Assembly: GCA_014860455.1 (NCBI GenBank)
Contig: JACZJQ010000042.1
Span: forward strand, 1 to 49,344
Length of the DNA stretch: 49,344 nucleotides
Source: Bryobacteraceae bacterium
GTDB taxonomy: Bacteria; Acidobacteriota; Terriglobia; Bryobacterales; Bryobacteraceae
Reading direction: 5' to 3'
Position numbers and translations under genes: made by a program. Position 1 is the stretch's first letter, and each line of letters starts with the position of its first letter. The notes beneath the pieces are model-generated. The model ran no database searches. It was not told the origin of the DNA and saw only the letters and a list, made by a program, of their open reading frames with translations. This document shows positions 6,985-16,516 of this stretch, one piece after another.

Positions 6985-8054
6985 GACCGGGGGGCGTTCC
7001 CCCTCACCGCGCTTTCGCTCAGCGTCTTGAGGCTGATCGTGTGACTCCTCAACAACTGCTCCACTTGCCGTGAAGAGAGACGCCTGATGCTGTTCAATTT
7101 CCGGCGCTTGACGATCGTCCGCGGCAGCATCCAGGCCGCCTCCAAGTCCCCCGCCGCCAGCGCCAACAGCGCTTTGAACTTCGACTTCCACCCCGGAAAC
7201 CGGCCGATCTCCCCCTTGCCGCGCGCGGCGGCTTTTGCGCCGGCCGCCAGCCTGGCCAGGTAGTGAAGACCGTTTTGCCACAGAAGGGTTCCAGGAAACA
7301 GTTTAGCGGCAAGCAGCACCCTGTTGCGCTCAATCAGACGCAACCGGCGAAAAGAAAGCAGCCCGAGCGTCGTTCCGCGGTGGTGCCGGACCACGGCCTT
7401 GGGCATGTATATACACCGCCAGCCGGCGATCCTGGCCCTCAGTCCAAGCTCGGCGTCGTCGCCATAGGCGAACAGGTCCTCGTCAAAGCCGCCAATCTGG
7501 TCCAGCATCGCCTTGCGGTACATGCAGGCCGCGCCGTCGGGCCACAGGACCTCTTCCTCGGCATCATACTGACCCTCGTCGATTTCGCCAGAACCCCTGC
7601 CCCGGTTCTGCCCGTCCAGCCAGATCAGGTGGCCCGCCTTGTCGATCTGACCTGGATCCTCCCAGACCAGGATCTTCGACGCCGCCATGCCCACATCCTG
7701 GCCGCGGCTGAATGCCAGCAGAAGTTGTTCCAGCCAGCCCGGCTCGGCTTCGGCATCATTGTTCAACAATGCGACAAACTCGCCTCGCGCGGCCGCGATC
7801 CCCTGATTATTGGCGGCACAGAAGCCCATGTTTTGAGTGTTGCGGATCAGGTGGACGGGAAACGGCGCCGCTTGGGCATAGCCTTCCACCCATTCAGGCG
7901 AACCATCCGCGCTCGCGTTGTCGACCACAACCAGTTCGAAACTGACGCCCCTTTGCGCTTCCAGTGAGTGCAGACAGTCCTCCAGAAGCGCCTTGCGATT
8001 GAGGTTGGCTACGACGACAGTGACCAGCGGGGACGGCAAGTCCTTTTGAATCAA
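6981..8054 (-). CDS. GT2 family glycosyltransferase
   Basis: This rhamnosyltransferase-like (WcaE/GT2_RfbF) protein has about 357 residues from TTG 8054. Visible motifs are VTVVVANLNRKALLEDCL (first strand), VVDNASADGS, GFCAANNQG, LLNNDAEAEPGW (DxD-like), the acceptor region DGAACMYRKAM, and GGFDEDLFAYGDDAELGLR. The C-terminal third is basic and lacks clear membrane spans. A longer frame reaching 8258 would overlap the divergent RodZ-like gene by 168 bases and only mirrors its HTH, so a TTG start near 8054 (or 8039) is preferred. No good Shine-Dalgarno is seen. The end overlaps the next methyltransferase. It probably transfers a sugar in surface-glycan assembly. Confidence 0.82.
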   Translation of the reverse strand: MIQKDLPSPLVTVVVANLNRKALLEDCLHSLEAQRGVSFELVVVDNASADGSPEWVEGYAQAAPFPVHLIRNTQNMGFCAANNQGIAAARGEFVALLNNDAEAEPGWLEQLLLAFSRGQDVGMAASKILVWEDPGQIDKAGHLIWLDGQNRGRGSGEIDEGQYDAEEEVLWPDGAACMYRKAMLDQIGGFDEDLFAYGDDAELGLRARIAGWRCIYMPKAVVRHHRGTTLGLLSFRRLRLIERNRVLLAAKLFPGTLLWQNGLHYLARLAAGAKAAARGKGEIGRFPGWKSKFKALLALAAGDLEAAWMLPRTIVKRRKLNSIRRLSSRQVEQLLRSHTISLKTLSESAVRGNAPRS

Positions 8055-8055
8055 G

Positions 8056-8068
8056 TGGTATGATACCA
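8056..8068. promoter_or_regulatory. 13-bp palindrome between divergent genes, containing a -10-like box
   Basis: TGGTATGATACCA is a perfect palindrome around a central G. It contains TATGAT on the plus strand, a plausible -10 box for the RodZ-like gene with a leader of about 20 bases. It lies directly before the start of the divergent GT2 gene, so it could be a shared operator or a promoter for both. No clear -35 is seen. Confidence 0.4.
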
Positions 8069-8090
8069 ATTCGAGGATGTCACGGCAAAA

Positions 8091-9020
8091 ATGACAACGC
8101 TCGGCCAGCGCCTGAGGGCCGAACGTGAAAAACGCGGCCTCACGATCGATAAGCTCGCGGCTGAGACCCGCATCCATGCGCGCCACTTCGAGGCCATCGA
8201 AGAGGACCGCACGGCGGATCTGCCGAGCGGCTTTTTCTACCGCAGCTTTGTGCGCCAATACGCGCGCCTGCTCGACCTGCCTGAGTCCGACTACCAGCCC
8301 GCTATCCAGCGTTCACTCGACGACGAAGCCCGCGACATGGACAGCCGCACTACGGCCCTGCCGCAACGCAATATCGAGCTGCCGCCCATGCCAACCGGCC
8401 GCTTCAATGCGGGCCTTGAAGTCAGGCGCTGGCTCATCCGGCTGGCGGCGCTAGTCTTGGTGATCGCGGGGTCTTCGGGGCTCTACTATCTCTATCAGCA
8501 ATGGCGCACCGCGCCTCCGGCAACCATGGCCGAACAGGCCGGCGCGGTGATCTCGGATCCGCGCAGCGAGATCCAACAGCCCGCTAAGCCCGTTTCAGAG
8601 CCGCCCGCCCAGACTACGCCTGCTTCGCCGGCTCCGGTACAGCCTGCGGCTGAGTCCACGCCCGCGGCCCCGCCACAGCCGTCTCCGGATGCCGCCGCCA
8701 GCGCTGCCTTGCGCCTGACGCTTGTCGCCTCCGCCGACACCTGGCTTCAACTGACATCCGACGGCCGCGTCCTCTATTCCGACGTGCTCAGGACCGGCCA
8801 GGCCCGCACCTTTTCGGGCAACAACTTCATGCGGCTCAGACTTGGCAACGCAGGTGGGGTTTCTATGGAATTCAACGGCGCCGCCGTCCCGCCCGCCGGA
8901 CCCATCGGACACGTTCGAACGGTCGAGTTCACCGCCGACGGCGCACGCGTCATCACCCCCCCCATCGTAAAGCCTGAAATGACTCCCCTTCCTGTCCCGC
9001 GCCAGGAACAGCAGGACTGA
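8091..9020 (+). CDS. rodZ: RodZ-like helix-turn-helix membrane protein
   Basis: The 309-residue protein has an N-terminal Cro/cI-like HTH (about 4-72, with GQRLRAEREKRGLT and FFYRSFVRQYARLL), a single membrane span at about 113-135 and a Pro/Ala/Gln-rich periplasmic linker (140-205). It ends in a C-terminal DUF4115-type beta domain (about 208-285: LTLVASADTWLQLT...GRVLYSDVL). This is the domain order of RodZ, which ties MreB to the cell-wall elongation machinery. No mre genes are in the window. ATG 8091 has GAGGA 13 bases upstream, a weak site. Confidence 0.85.
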   Translation: MTTLGQRLRAEREKRGLTIDKLAAETRIHARHFEAIEEDRTADLPSGFFYRSFVRQYARLLDLPESDYQPAIQRSLDDEARDMDSRTTALPQRNIELPPMPTGRFNAGLEVRRWLIRLAALVLVIAGSSGLYYLYQQWRTAPPATMAEQAGAVISDPRSEIQQPAKPVSEPPAQTTPASPAPVQPAAESTPAAPPQPSPDAAASAALRLTLVASADTWLQLTSDGRVLYSDVLRTGQARTFSGNNFMRLRLGNAGGVSMEFNGAAVPPAGPIGHVRTVEFTADGARVITPPIVKPEMTPLPVPRQEQQD

Positions 9021-9022
9021 CA

Positions 9023-9035
9023 TAGACTATTCGGC
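9023..9035 (+). promoter_or_regulatory. Candidate -10 box of a leaderless transcript (GH42 gene)
   Basis: TAGACT at 9023-9028 is followed by seven bases and then the GTG start at 9036, with no Shine-Dalgarno between. This spacing would place transcription initiation at or next to the start codon. Confidence 0.35.
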
Positions 9036-11144
9036 GTGAAACACGCCGCCGTCCTACTCCTTCTTACCGCAGCCCTGAACGCCGCCGACCTGCCTCCTGG
9101 CGTCCTCTACGGCGCCGCCTACTACCACGAATACATGCCCACGGACAGGCTGGACGAAGACACTCGCCTCATGAAGCGCGCCAACCTGACGGTGGTGCGC
9201 GTCGGCGAATCCACCTGGTCGAGCTGGGAGCCTCGCGACGGCCAGTTCGAATTCGCCTGGATGGACCGTGTCGTCGATGCGATGCATAAGGCCGGCATCA
9301 GGGTGATCATGGGAACGCCAACATACTCCATCCCGGCGTGGCTCTATAAGAAGTACCCGGACATCCTGGTCTCCCACATGACCGAGGCCCCGCCGCTCAG
9401 CGATCCCTACATGCCCTCCTACCGCGGTTCGGCGCCCGGAGGCGCCTACGGCCCGCGACAGAACATCGATTTCACCCACCCCGAGTACCTCCGCCACGCC
9501 GAACGCGTGATCCTCAAAATCGTCGACCGCTACAAGGACCATCCCGGCATCATCGGCTGGCAGATCGACAACGAAACCGGCCCTATCCCAGCCATCCTTG
9601 AACGCCACCACCCGGCTTTCACTGAGTGGCTGCGCGAGCGCTACGGCACAGTCGACCGCATCAACCGCCTGTGGGGACTTGTCTATTGGGGCCAGCTCGT
9701 CTCCAGTTGGGAAGACCTGCCGCCGCGGGCCGGCATCCTCAACCCCGGCTACAGACTCGCCTGGGAGCAGTTCCAGCGCGAGCAGGTCACCCGCTTCCTC
9801 GCCTGGCAGGCCAAACTGCTTCGCGACCGCATCCCCAAGGACGATTTCATCACCCACGACTTCGTCGGCGGCCTTCGGACCAATCTCGACCAGTGGGCCA
9901 TTTCGCAGCACCTCGACGTGGTCGCGACGAATCCCTACCACCCTACCCAGGACCGTTTCGACGGCTACGATCTGGCCTTCACTGGCGACGTCGCCCGTAG
10001 CCTGAAGCAGTTGCCTTACCTGGTGACCGAAACAAACGCCCAGACCATCGGCTGGGACTCGCGCGCCCAGTATCCGCCCTTCGACGGCCAGCTCCGCCTC
10101 GCCGCCTGGGCAAACGCCGCCTCCGGGGCGCGCATGATCGCCTACTGGCACTGGCACTCGCTTCATTACGGTCAGGAGACCTATTGGAAGGGCCTGCTCG
10201 GCCACGACCTCCAGCCCAACCGCGTTTACGAAGAGGCCGCCCGCACAGGCGCCGAACTCGTGAAACACTCTCCACGGGCCGCTCTCGCGCGCAAGGAGAA
10301 CCGCGCCGCCATCCTGGTGAGCCTCTCCTCGTACGACGCCATCCGCGCCATGCCGTTCGCCGACCGGCACGACTACTCTTCCGTCCTGCGCCAGATGCAC
10401 CGCGCCCTGTATGACCTCAACATCGAAGCCGACCTCGTCCCCGCCGGCGCCCGGGATCTGAGCCGTTACCGGCTGCTGCTCGTTCCGCCCCTCTATGCCG
10501 CGGCGGACAGCGTCCTGGATGCTGTCGCGCGATTTGTCGAACAAGGCGGCCACGCCATCGTCGCCTTTAAGAGCGGATTCGCCGACGAGGAATCCACGGT
10601 TAGGACCGACCTCCAACCTGCCCGCCTTCGCATGGCGGCTGGCATCTTCTACCGCGAATTCACCTCCCTGCCTCGCCCGCTGGCCCTCACCCCTGACCGC
10701 TATGGGCTCGGCGAGGCTAACGCCGCCCAATCCTGGGCCGAGATGGCCGTGCCGGAAGGCGCCGAGAAACTGCTGGGCTACACCGGAGATTTCCTGTCGC
10801 CTTACGCTGCCGTCACCCGCAACCGCCACGGCAAAGGTTCGCTCACCTACCAGGCCGCGCTGCTTTCCAACGATCTCCAGCGAGCCGTTATCGCCGAGGT
10901 TGCGGGGATGGCCGGCGTCCGGGGCCCAGAGAAGTCGCTGCCCGCGGCAATCCGGATGCGGCAGGGTTTGAACGCCCAGGGCGAACGCGTAGTCTATCTG
11001 ATGAACTTTTCACCGCTTCCGGCTGAGTTCGTGTGGCAGTGGGACGGCGGCGAGGAGATCCTCTCGGGCCGGCGTCTGGCAAACGGAGCCAGACTGTCGA
11101 TCGGGAAATGGGGGCTGGCTATTGTCGTGTCCCCGCCGCGCTGA
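9036..11144 (+). CDS. Secreted GH42 beta-galactosidase-like enzyme
   Basis: The 702-residue protein has a short signal peptide (MKHAAVLLLLTAALNA). A GH42 TIM barrel (about 20-390) begins with LYGAAYYHEYMP and contains WQIDNETG with the predicted acid/base E180 and LVTETNAQ with the predicted nucleophile E332. The central region (about 400-600) fits the trimerisation domain (beta-gal A-type), and a small C-terminal beta domain follows. The likely reaction is hydrolysis of terminal beta-D-galactosides or arabinosides. Most GH42 enzymes are cytosolic, so the signal peptide is notable. GTG start, apparently leaderless. It lies 15 bases after rodZ but appears to have its own promoter. Confidence 0.88.
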   Translation: MKHAAVLLLLTAALNAADLPPGVLYGAAYYHEYMPTDRLDEDTRLMKRANLTVVRVGESTWSSWEPRDGQFEFAWMDRVVDAMHKAGIRVIMGTPTYSIPAWLYKKYPDILVSHMTEAPPLSDPYMPSYRGSAPGGAYGPRQNIDFTHPEYLRHAERVILKIVDRYKDHPGIIGWQIDNETGPIPAILERHHPAFTEWLRERYGTVDRINRLWGLVYWGQLVSSWEDLPPRAGILNPGYRLAWEQFQREQVTRFLAWQAKLLRDRIPKDDFITHDFVGGLRTNLDQWAISQHLDVVATNPYHPTQDRFDGYDLAFTGDVARSLKQLPYLVTETNAQTIGWDSRAQYPPFDGQLRLAAWANAASGARMIAYWHWHSLHYGQETYWKGLLGHDLQPNRVYEEAARTGAELVKHSPRAALARKENRAAILVSLSSYDAIRAMPFADRHDYSSVLRQMHRALYDLNIEADLVPAGARDLSRYRLLLVPPLYAAADSVLDAVARFVEQGGHAIVAFKSGFADEESTVRTDLQPARLRMAAGIFYREFTSLPRPLALTPDRYGLGEANAAQSWAEMAVPEGAEKLLGYTGDFLSPYAAVTRNRHGKGSLTYQAALLSNDLQRAVIAEVAGMAGVRGPEKSLPAAIRMRQGLNAQGERVVYLMNFSPLPAEFVWQWDGGEEILSGRRLANGARLSIGKWGLAIVVSPPR

Positions 11145-11147
11145 TGC

Positions 11148-11816
11148 TCAGGTCCGGCGGACCCGGCGCTGCTGTCGGGAGGTCATGGCGGCGCGCACGG
11201 CAGCTTTCTGGCGCTCCTTCTCCATCTGAAAGAGCTCGCTGCGGCGGCGCGTCTTGATGCTCTCGTCCACCTTGCGCCAGAACATCAGGAAGTACTGCAA
11301 CGCCGAGGCCACCGCGAAAAGCATGGTGCCCCAAAGCGCGAACTGCGCCCACCACGCCATTCCGGGGAAGTCAACGGCCAGTAGGATCATCGAGATAGCT
11401 ATCACCTGCGTCACCATCTTCGTCTTGCCTAATTCGCTGGCCTTGATCGTATAGCCTTCACTGGCGGCGATCGACCGCAGGCCCGAAACCGCAAACTCCC
11501 GCCCGATGATCAGAATCGCCATCCAGCCTGGAACCCGCTGCACCTGCACCAGCGAAATGAGTGCTGCCGAAATGAGCAATTTGTCGGCGATCGGATCCAG
11601 CAGCATCCCAACGGTTGTCACCTGGTTCCAGCGCCGGGCCAGGTATCCGTCCAGAAGATCGGTGAATGCCGCGCAGAGAAAGATTCCCAACGCCAGCATC
11701 TCGTTCGACAACCCGGCAAACGTGAACAAGGGTCCGGCATCGCCCTGGACGACTGCCGCAACCAGGATCGGCACGAAGAAAATACGCAGCAGCGTGAGTG
11801 CGTTCGGGATGTTCAC
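11148..11816 (-). CDS. pgsA: CDP-diacylglycerol--glycerol-3-phosphate 3-phosphatidyltransferase
   Basis: The protein has 222 residues with several membrane segments. The CDP-alcohol phosphotransferase signature DG-x2-AR-x8-G-x3-D-x3-D is complete in DGYLARRWNQVTTVGMLLD followed by PIAD. The N-terminus MNIPNALTLLRIF is typical of PgsA. It forms phosphatidylglycerol phosphate from CDP-DAG and sn-glycerol 3-phosphate at the inner membrane. The C-terminal 35 residues are highly basic (Arg/Gln-rich), longer than usual, and presumably cytosolic. GTG start with a weak AAAGGG just upstream. It lies downstream of hflX with a gap of about 134 bases that contains no clear gene. Confidence 0.93.
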   Translation of the reverse strand: MNIPNALTLLRIFFVPILVAAVVQGDAGPLFTFAGLSNEMLALGIFLCAAFTDLLDGYLARRWNQVTTVGMLLDPIADKLLISAALISLVQVQRVPGWMAILIIGREFAVSGLRSIAASEGYTIKASELGKTKMVTQVIAISMILLAVDFPGMAWWAQFALWGTMLFAVASALQYFLMFWRKVDESIKTRRRSELFQMEKERQKAAVRAAMTSRQQRRVRRT

Positions 11817-11950
11817 GGCCCTTTTGTAGAGTCTAGCAGCAGTCGATGGCCGTCAGCATGGCGGCTTCGAGCCGGACCGGCTTGCGGCGCTGCCACCACA
11901 CGGGCGTGGGGCGGTGGAAAACTTTGGCCCCTATCCCATTGCGAACAAAG

Positions 11951-13300
11951 CTAATCCACAGAGTCGTTCGATTTTTCCACCGGGTTTTCCACAGGTTGTC
12001 CGCCTTGCTCAAGATAAGAGACAAGGCGGCGGCGTATGGAAGCCGGCATGTCGGCGACGATCCTGCAGCCCTGCTCGGTGAACCCGCGCTCGACGATGAC
12101 CGCGGCGCCGTGGATCACGTCAATGAGCGCGGATTCGGAGTGTGGGATCAGCAGAGTCACCCTGTCCACCGGGTCCTGGTCCAGCCGCCTGTCCACCTCA
12201 TCGAGCAGCGCGTCCAAACCCTCGCCGTTCATCGCCGAGATCGCCGCCCACCCGGCGCCGCCCGCCTCGCCCGAAAGGCGTTGGGCAGTCGATTCCAGGT
12301 CAGCGGCGGGAGACAGGTCCGCTTTGTTCAGCACAATCAACTGAGGGATCGCCTCGGCGCCGATTTCAGCCAGAACGCTCCGGACATGGGCGCAGTGCTC
12401 CGACGCAGCCGGCGCCGATGCGTCGACCACATGCAGCAGAAGCGTGGCTTCCTTCACCTCTTCAAGCGTGGCCCTGAACGCCTTTACCAGCGTCGTAGGC
12501 AGCCGCCGGATGAAACCCACGGTGTCGCTCAGCACGACATGACGGCGCGACGGCAGCGTCAACTGCCTCACGGTCGGGTCGAGCGTGGCGAACATGCGCG
12601 CGTCGGTTAGAACGCCTGCCCTGGTGAGCCTGTTGAACAGCGTGGACTTGCCCGCGTTCGTATAGCCCACAAGCGCGATCGCGGGCAAAGGAACCGCCTG
12701 CCGCTGCCGCCGCTGCGTCGACCGTGAACCGCGGACGGCGTCCAGGTCCTGCTCCAGTTTCTTGATCCGGCGATGGATGTGACGGCGGTCGGTCTCAAGC
12801 TTCGTTTCGCCCGGACCGCGCGTCCCGATGCCACCGCCAAGCCGGGACATGGCGATGCCGCGGCCCGTGAGGCGCGGCAGCAGATAGTTCAACTGTGCCA
12901 ATTCAACTTGAAGCTGGCCCTCGCGTGTCCGGGCCCTTCTGGCAAAGATGTCGAGGATGAGTTGGGTTCGGTCAACGACACGGCAGTCCAGGGCCTTTTC
13001 GAGGTTGCGCTGCTGTGTGCCGCCCAGGTCGTGATCGATCAACACCAAGTCCGCCTCAAGAGCGCGGACCATCTCGCAAATCTCCTGAGCCTTGCCTTGA
13101 CCAATCAGAGTGGCATGGTCGTAGCTCGACCTTTGCTGGACCACGCGGGCCACGATTTCGGCGCCCGCGCTCTCGGCCAGCGCGGCGAGTTCTTGGAGCG
13201 GTTCCTCGGCGTGGAAGACAGAGCCGGGTTCTCCGCTCGGCCGTCCGGTCAGCTCGACGGCGGCGAGTATTGCGCGTTCGCGCGATTCATGTCGTGCCAA
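11951..13300 (-). CDS. hflX: GTPase HflX
   Basis: The protein has about 449 residues from TTG 13300. The N-terminal HflX domain carries the Gly-rich GTRGPGETKLE loop typical of the family. The central helical linker has QLAQLNYLLPRL-type sequence. The GTPase domain has G1 GYTNAGKST, G3 DTVGF and G4 NKAD. HflX splits stalled 70S ribosomes and subunits under stress. The frame stays open far upstream but overlaps hfq; TTG 13300 lies 10 bases past the hfq stop, with GGAGGGG at the end of hfq as possible ribosome site. hfq-hflX adjacency is conserved in many bacteria and supports co-expression. Confidence 0.93.
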   Translation of the reverse strand: MARHESRERAILAAVELTGRPSGEPGSVFHAEEPLQELAALAESAGAEIVARVVQQRSSYDHATLIGQGKAQEICEMVRALEADLVLIDHDLGGTQQRNLEKALDCRVVDRTQLILDIFARRARTREGQLQVELAQLNYLLPRLTGRGIAMSRLGGGIGTRGPGETKLETDRRHIHRRIKKLEQDLDAVRGSRSTQRRQRQAVPLPAIALVGYTNAGKSTLFNRLTRAGVLTDARMFATLDPTVRQLTLPSRRHVVLSDTVGFIRRLPTTLVKAFRATLEEVKEATLLLHVVDASAPAASEHCAHVRSVLAEIGAEAIPQLIVLNKADLSPAADLESTAQRLSGEAGGAGWAAISAMNGEGLDALLDEVDRRLDQDPVDRVTLLIPHSESALIDVIHGAAVIVERGFTEQGCRIVADMPASIRRRLVSYLEQGGQPVENPVEKSNDSVD

Positions 13301-13310
13301 ATCGAAGTTG

Positions 13311-13646
13311 CTACCCCTCCGGCAGCTCCGGCTGGCCTGGGGACGGAGCCGCGCCGGCCGCGGCGGTGTGAGCGGCCCCCAAGGTATTGTGTGCAGGCCT
13401 GGACACCACAACAGTGGAGATCGCGTGCTTGAAGATGAGTTGCTCCTGGTTGTTGGTTTCCAGAATCACCGAGTACTTATCGAAGCTCTTGATCCGGCCT
13501 GAGAGCTTCACTCCGCTCATCAGATAGATCGTGAGGAAGATCTTCTCCTTGCGTGCAGTGTTCAGGAAAGCTTCCTGAATGTTCTGCGCCGCCTTTTCAG
13601 GGCCGGGCCTCCGCGGACCGGCGGGGGCTCTTCTGAGTTCATCCAT
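13311..13646 (-). CDS. hfq: RNA chaperone Hfq
   Basis: The protein has 111 residues. The Sm1 region (about 20-58) reads [15 protein letters not shown] then [19 protein letters not shown]. The Sm2 motif is IFKHAISTV (71-79), matching the consensus (Y/F)KHA that forms the proximal RNA site. The N-terminus has about 15 extra Arg/Pro residues, and the C-terminus an Ala/Pro tail. It forms hexameric rings that pair small RNAs with mRNAs. AAGGAGGGG lies eight bases before ATG 13646, so the longer frame to 13793 is not needed. A promoter and an A/U-rich leader are listed separately. Confidence 0.95.
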   Translation of the reverse strand: MDELRRAPAGPRRPGPEKAAQNIQEAFLNTARKEKIFLTIYLMSGVKLSGRIKSFDKYSVILETNNQEQLIFKHAISTVVVSRPAHNTLGAAHTAAAGAAPSPGQPELPEG

Positions 13647-13756
13647 TTGTTTTGCCCCTCCTTGTAGCGCTGATCTAATGGTCACTCCTCGCACGACGCC
13701 CACGGGAAAAAAACAGATATATTTATCCCAGTTGCGCGGCAGGGTGCGCTTATTGA

Positions 13757-13785
13757 AGTTTAGTCCTGCCGCAGCCATCAGGCAA
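13757..13785 (-). promoter_or_regulatory. Probable sigma70-type promoter of hfq
   Basis: On the minus strand TTGCCT (13785-13780) and TAAACT (13762-13757) are separated by exactly 17 bases. The predicted start is near 13750, giving an hfq leader of about 100 bases. The leader contains a run of seven T at 13713-13707 within an A/T-rich stretch. Confidence 0.55.
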
Positions 13786-13802
13786 GCGCGCAAGATGCAA
13801 CA

Positions 13803-15233
13803 TTACCTGACCGGCAGGCTGAACGCCGGACAACTCATCCGCAGCGAGTCCTCCAGATTCACATACGGATCCTTCCCGTAGCCGTAAAACACCTTCGCCC
13901 CATCTGGCAGCTTCCCGCCGAACAGCAACTCCACCGTGTCCGGCGACTTGGGCGAAATCCGCTGGCGGTAGACGACTTCCAATTGCTTGCCCTCGGCGTC
14001 ATGGAGCGTGAATCCGCTCAACCGTCCCTTGTGCGCCAAGTGCCCGTTGATCTCGCTGAACTTCACCAGGACGGAGTTCCCATCCAACGTCGCCGACACC
14101 GGTCTCGGCCCGCGCTTCGATTTGCCCTGCGCCAGATTCGCCACCCTGGCCGCAAGCAATCGGAAAGCGTCCGTACCCACATGGATGCCGTCGTCGAGGT
14201 CGCAATCCAGGCATGTCGTCATGCCCAGGTTCGGCAGCGCGGTCTCCACCTCCAACTGCGCCTGCTGTACCGCGTTCCATGGTTCGGGGTTGCTGAGACT
14301 GATGTAGCGACCGATCTGGATGTAGTAGTACGGAAGATTTGCCAAGCCCGTGTCGGCGCGCGTGGCGTTGATCAGGTCGATGAACTTCTGCTTGAATAGC
14401 GGCGCCGCCTTCACGCTCGCGTCCGACTCGCCCTGATACCACAGCACGCCCGCCACCCTTCCGCCTACGGACTTGATCCGCCGCAGCATCCCGCCATACA
14501 GCGACGCCCCGCCCTGCTCTTTCAGCGCCGGCGACCATTGATCCATCGACGTTCCGCCATGCGCGCACGGCACCAGCCCGATGGGCACGCCCGTCCGCTT
14601 CACCATTTCAATCGCAAACGGCAAGCCCAGGCCCGCGCCCTTCTTGCGAGCCGCGATCCACTTCTCCAGCGCCTCGCCGGCGAGCCGTTCGTTCTTCTTC
14701 TCCGGATGCCGCCGCCAGTGGAACGAATCGAGAGCATCCGGGAGCCGGTGCAGCGGGTCCTCGGCCGTCACCCAGGTGTCGGTCATGTCAAATGAGTTCA
14801 CCATCGCCGACGGCAACGGCGTATCTTCCAGATTCCCGACGCCCTCCATATTCGACTGCCCAGCCAGCACCCACAGGTCGCCCACCAGAAGGTTGTCCAC
14901 CGCCGTCACAACTTGCGAACCTGCAGCACGCAATTCCAGCCGGTACGGACCGCCCGCCGGGACCGAGGCCACTTCAGCCGTGAAACGCCCGCCCTGGACC
15001 GTCCCCGCCTGTTTCCAATCGAATCCTTGAAGCACTCGCCCTTTGGCGACAATGCGCGCCTCAACGGCCTTCGCTGCGCCCTGCGCAGTCCCTTCCACGC
15101 GGATGGCTGCGGTGTTGCCCGCGCTCCGCTGGAACACCTGATGTGGAGCGGCGCCGGATGTCACTTGAAGGCTTTGTCCGAAAGCCGGCACGAGGAGTGT
15201 CAGGAGGGGGAGAAAAACGGTTCGTCTGGTCAT
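13803..15233 (-). CDS. Secreted SASA-family (sialate O-acetylesterase-like) esterase
   Basis: The 476-residue protein starts at MTRRTVFLPLLTLLVPAFG, a signal peptide. The SGNH-like SASA core includes VLAGQSNMEG with the nucleophile Ser, a CAHGGTSMDQW block, VLWYQGESD with a GES motif, and DLDDGIHVGTDAF supplying the Asp-His of the triad. Such carbohydrate esterases (CE6/sialate O-acetylesterase-like) remove O-acetyl groups from sugars. A beta-rich N-terminal domain (25-150) and a C-terminal domain flank the core. GGAAAGG is four bases upstream of ATG 15233. It is divergent from the Tat oxidoreductase, with only 25 bases between the two start codons. Confidence 0.87.
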   Translation of the reverse strand: MTRRTVFLPLLTLLVPAFGQSLQVTSGAAPHQVFQRSAGNTAAIRVEGTAQGAAKAVEARIVAKGRVLQGFDWKQAGTVQGGRFTAEVASVPAGGPYRLELRAAGSQVVTAVDNLLVGDLWVLAGQSNMEGVGNLEDTPLPSAMVNSFDMTDTWVTAEDPLHRLPDALDSFHWRRHPEKKNERLAGEALEKWIAARKKGAGLGLPFAIEMVKRTGVPIGLVPCAHGGTSMDQWSPALKEQGGASLYGGMLRRIKSVGGRVAGVLWYQGESDASVKAAPLFKQKFIDLINATRADTGLANLPYYYIQIGRYISLSNPEPWNAVQQAQLEVETALPNLGMTTCLDCDLDDGIHVGTDAFRLLAARVANLAQGKSKRGPRPVSATLDGNSVLVKFSEINGHLAHKGRLSGFTLHDAEGKQLEVVYRQRISPKSPDTVELLFGGKLPDGAKVFYGYGKDPYVNLEDSLRMSCPAFSLPVR

Positions 15234-15246
15234 GGGGCCTTTCCAA

Positions 15247-15258
15247 TATAATGCAGGC
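15247..15258 (+). promoter_or_regulatory. Consensus -10 box six bases from the start of the Tat oxidoreductase gene
   Basis: TATAAT (15247-15252) is followed by six bases and ATG 15259, with no Shine-Dalgarno. A leaderless mRNA is likely. The overlapping minus-strand sequence TATATT could serve the divergent esterase gene. Confidence 0.5.
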
Positions 15259-16473
<1,215 letters not shown>

Positions 16474-16516
16474 GAAGGCAGGTCCTACGCCACCACGGCC
16501 AGAGCAAGCGCCACCG

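Noticed and set aside
6985-7281. N-terminal extension of the second methyltransferase to GTG 7281
   Set aside because: The extra 99 codons lie wholly within the GT2 gene and read as low-complexity Gly/Arg/Gln sequence.
8055-8258. N-terminal extension of the GT2 gene to 8258
   Set aside because: It overlaps the HTH-coding part of the divergent RodZ-like gene and mirrors it.
9054-10829. 591-codon minus-strand ORF opposite the GH42 gene
   Set aside because: Composition (Gly/Val/Asp/Ala-rich, no motifs) is that of an antisense frame in GC-rich DNA, and the GH42 catalytic motifs are clear on the plus strand.
11833-12024. 63-codon minus-strand ORF between hflX and pgsA
   Set aside because: It overlaps the end of hflX by 74 bases, has no Shine-Dalgarno of note and no recognisable sequence features.
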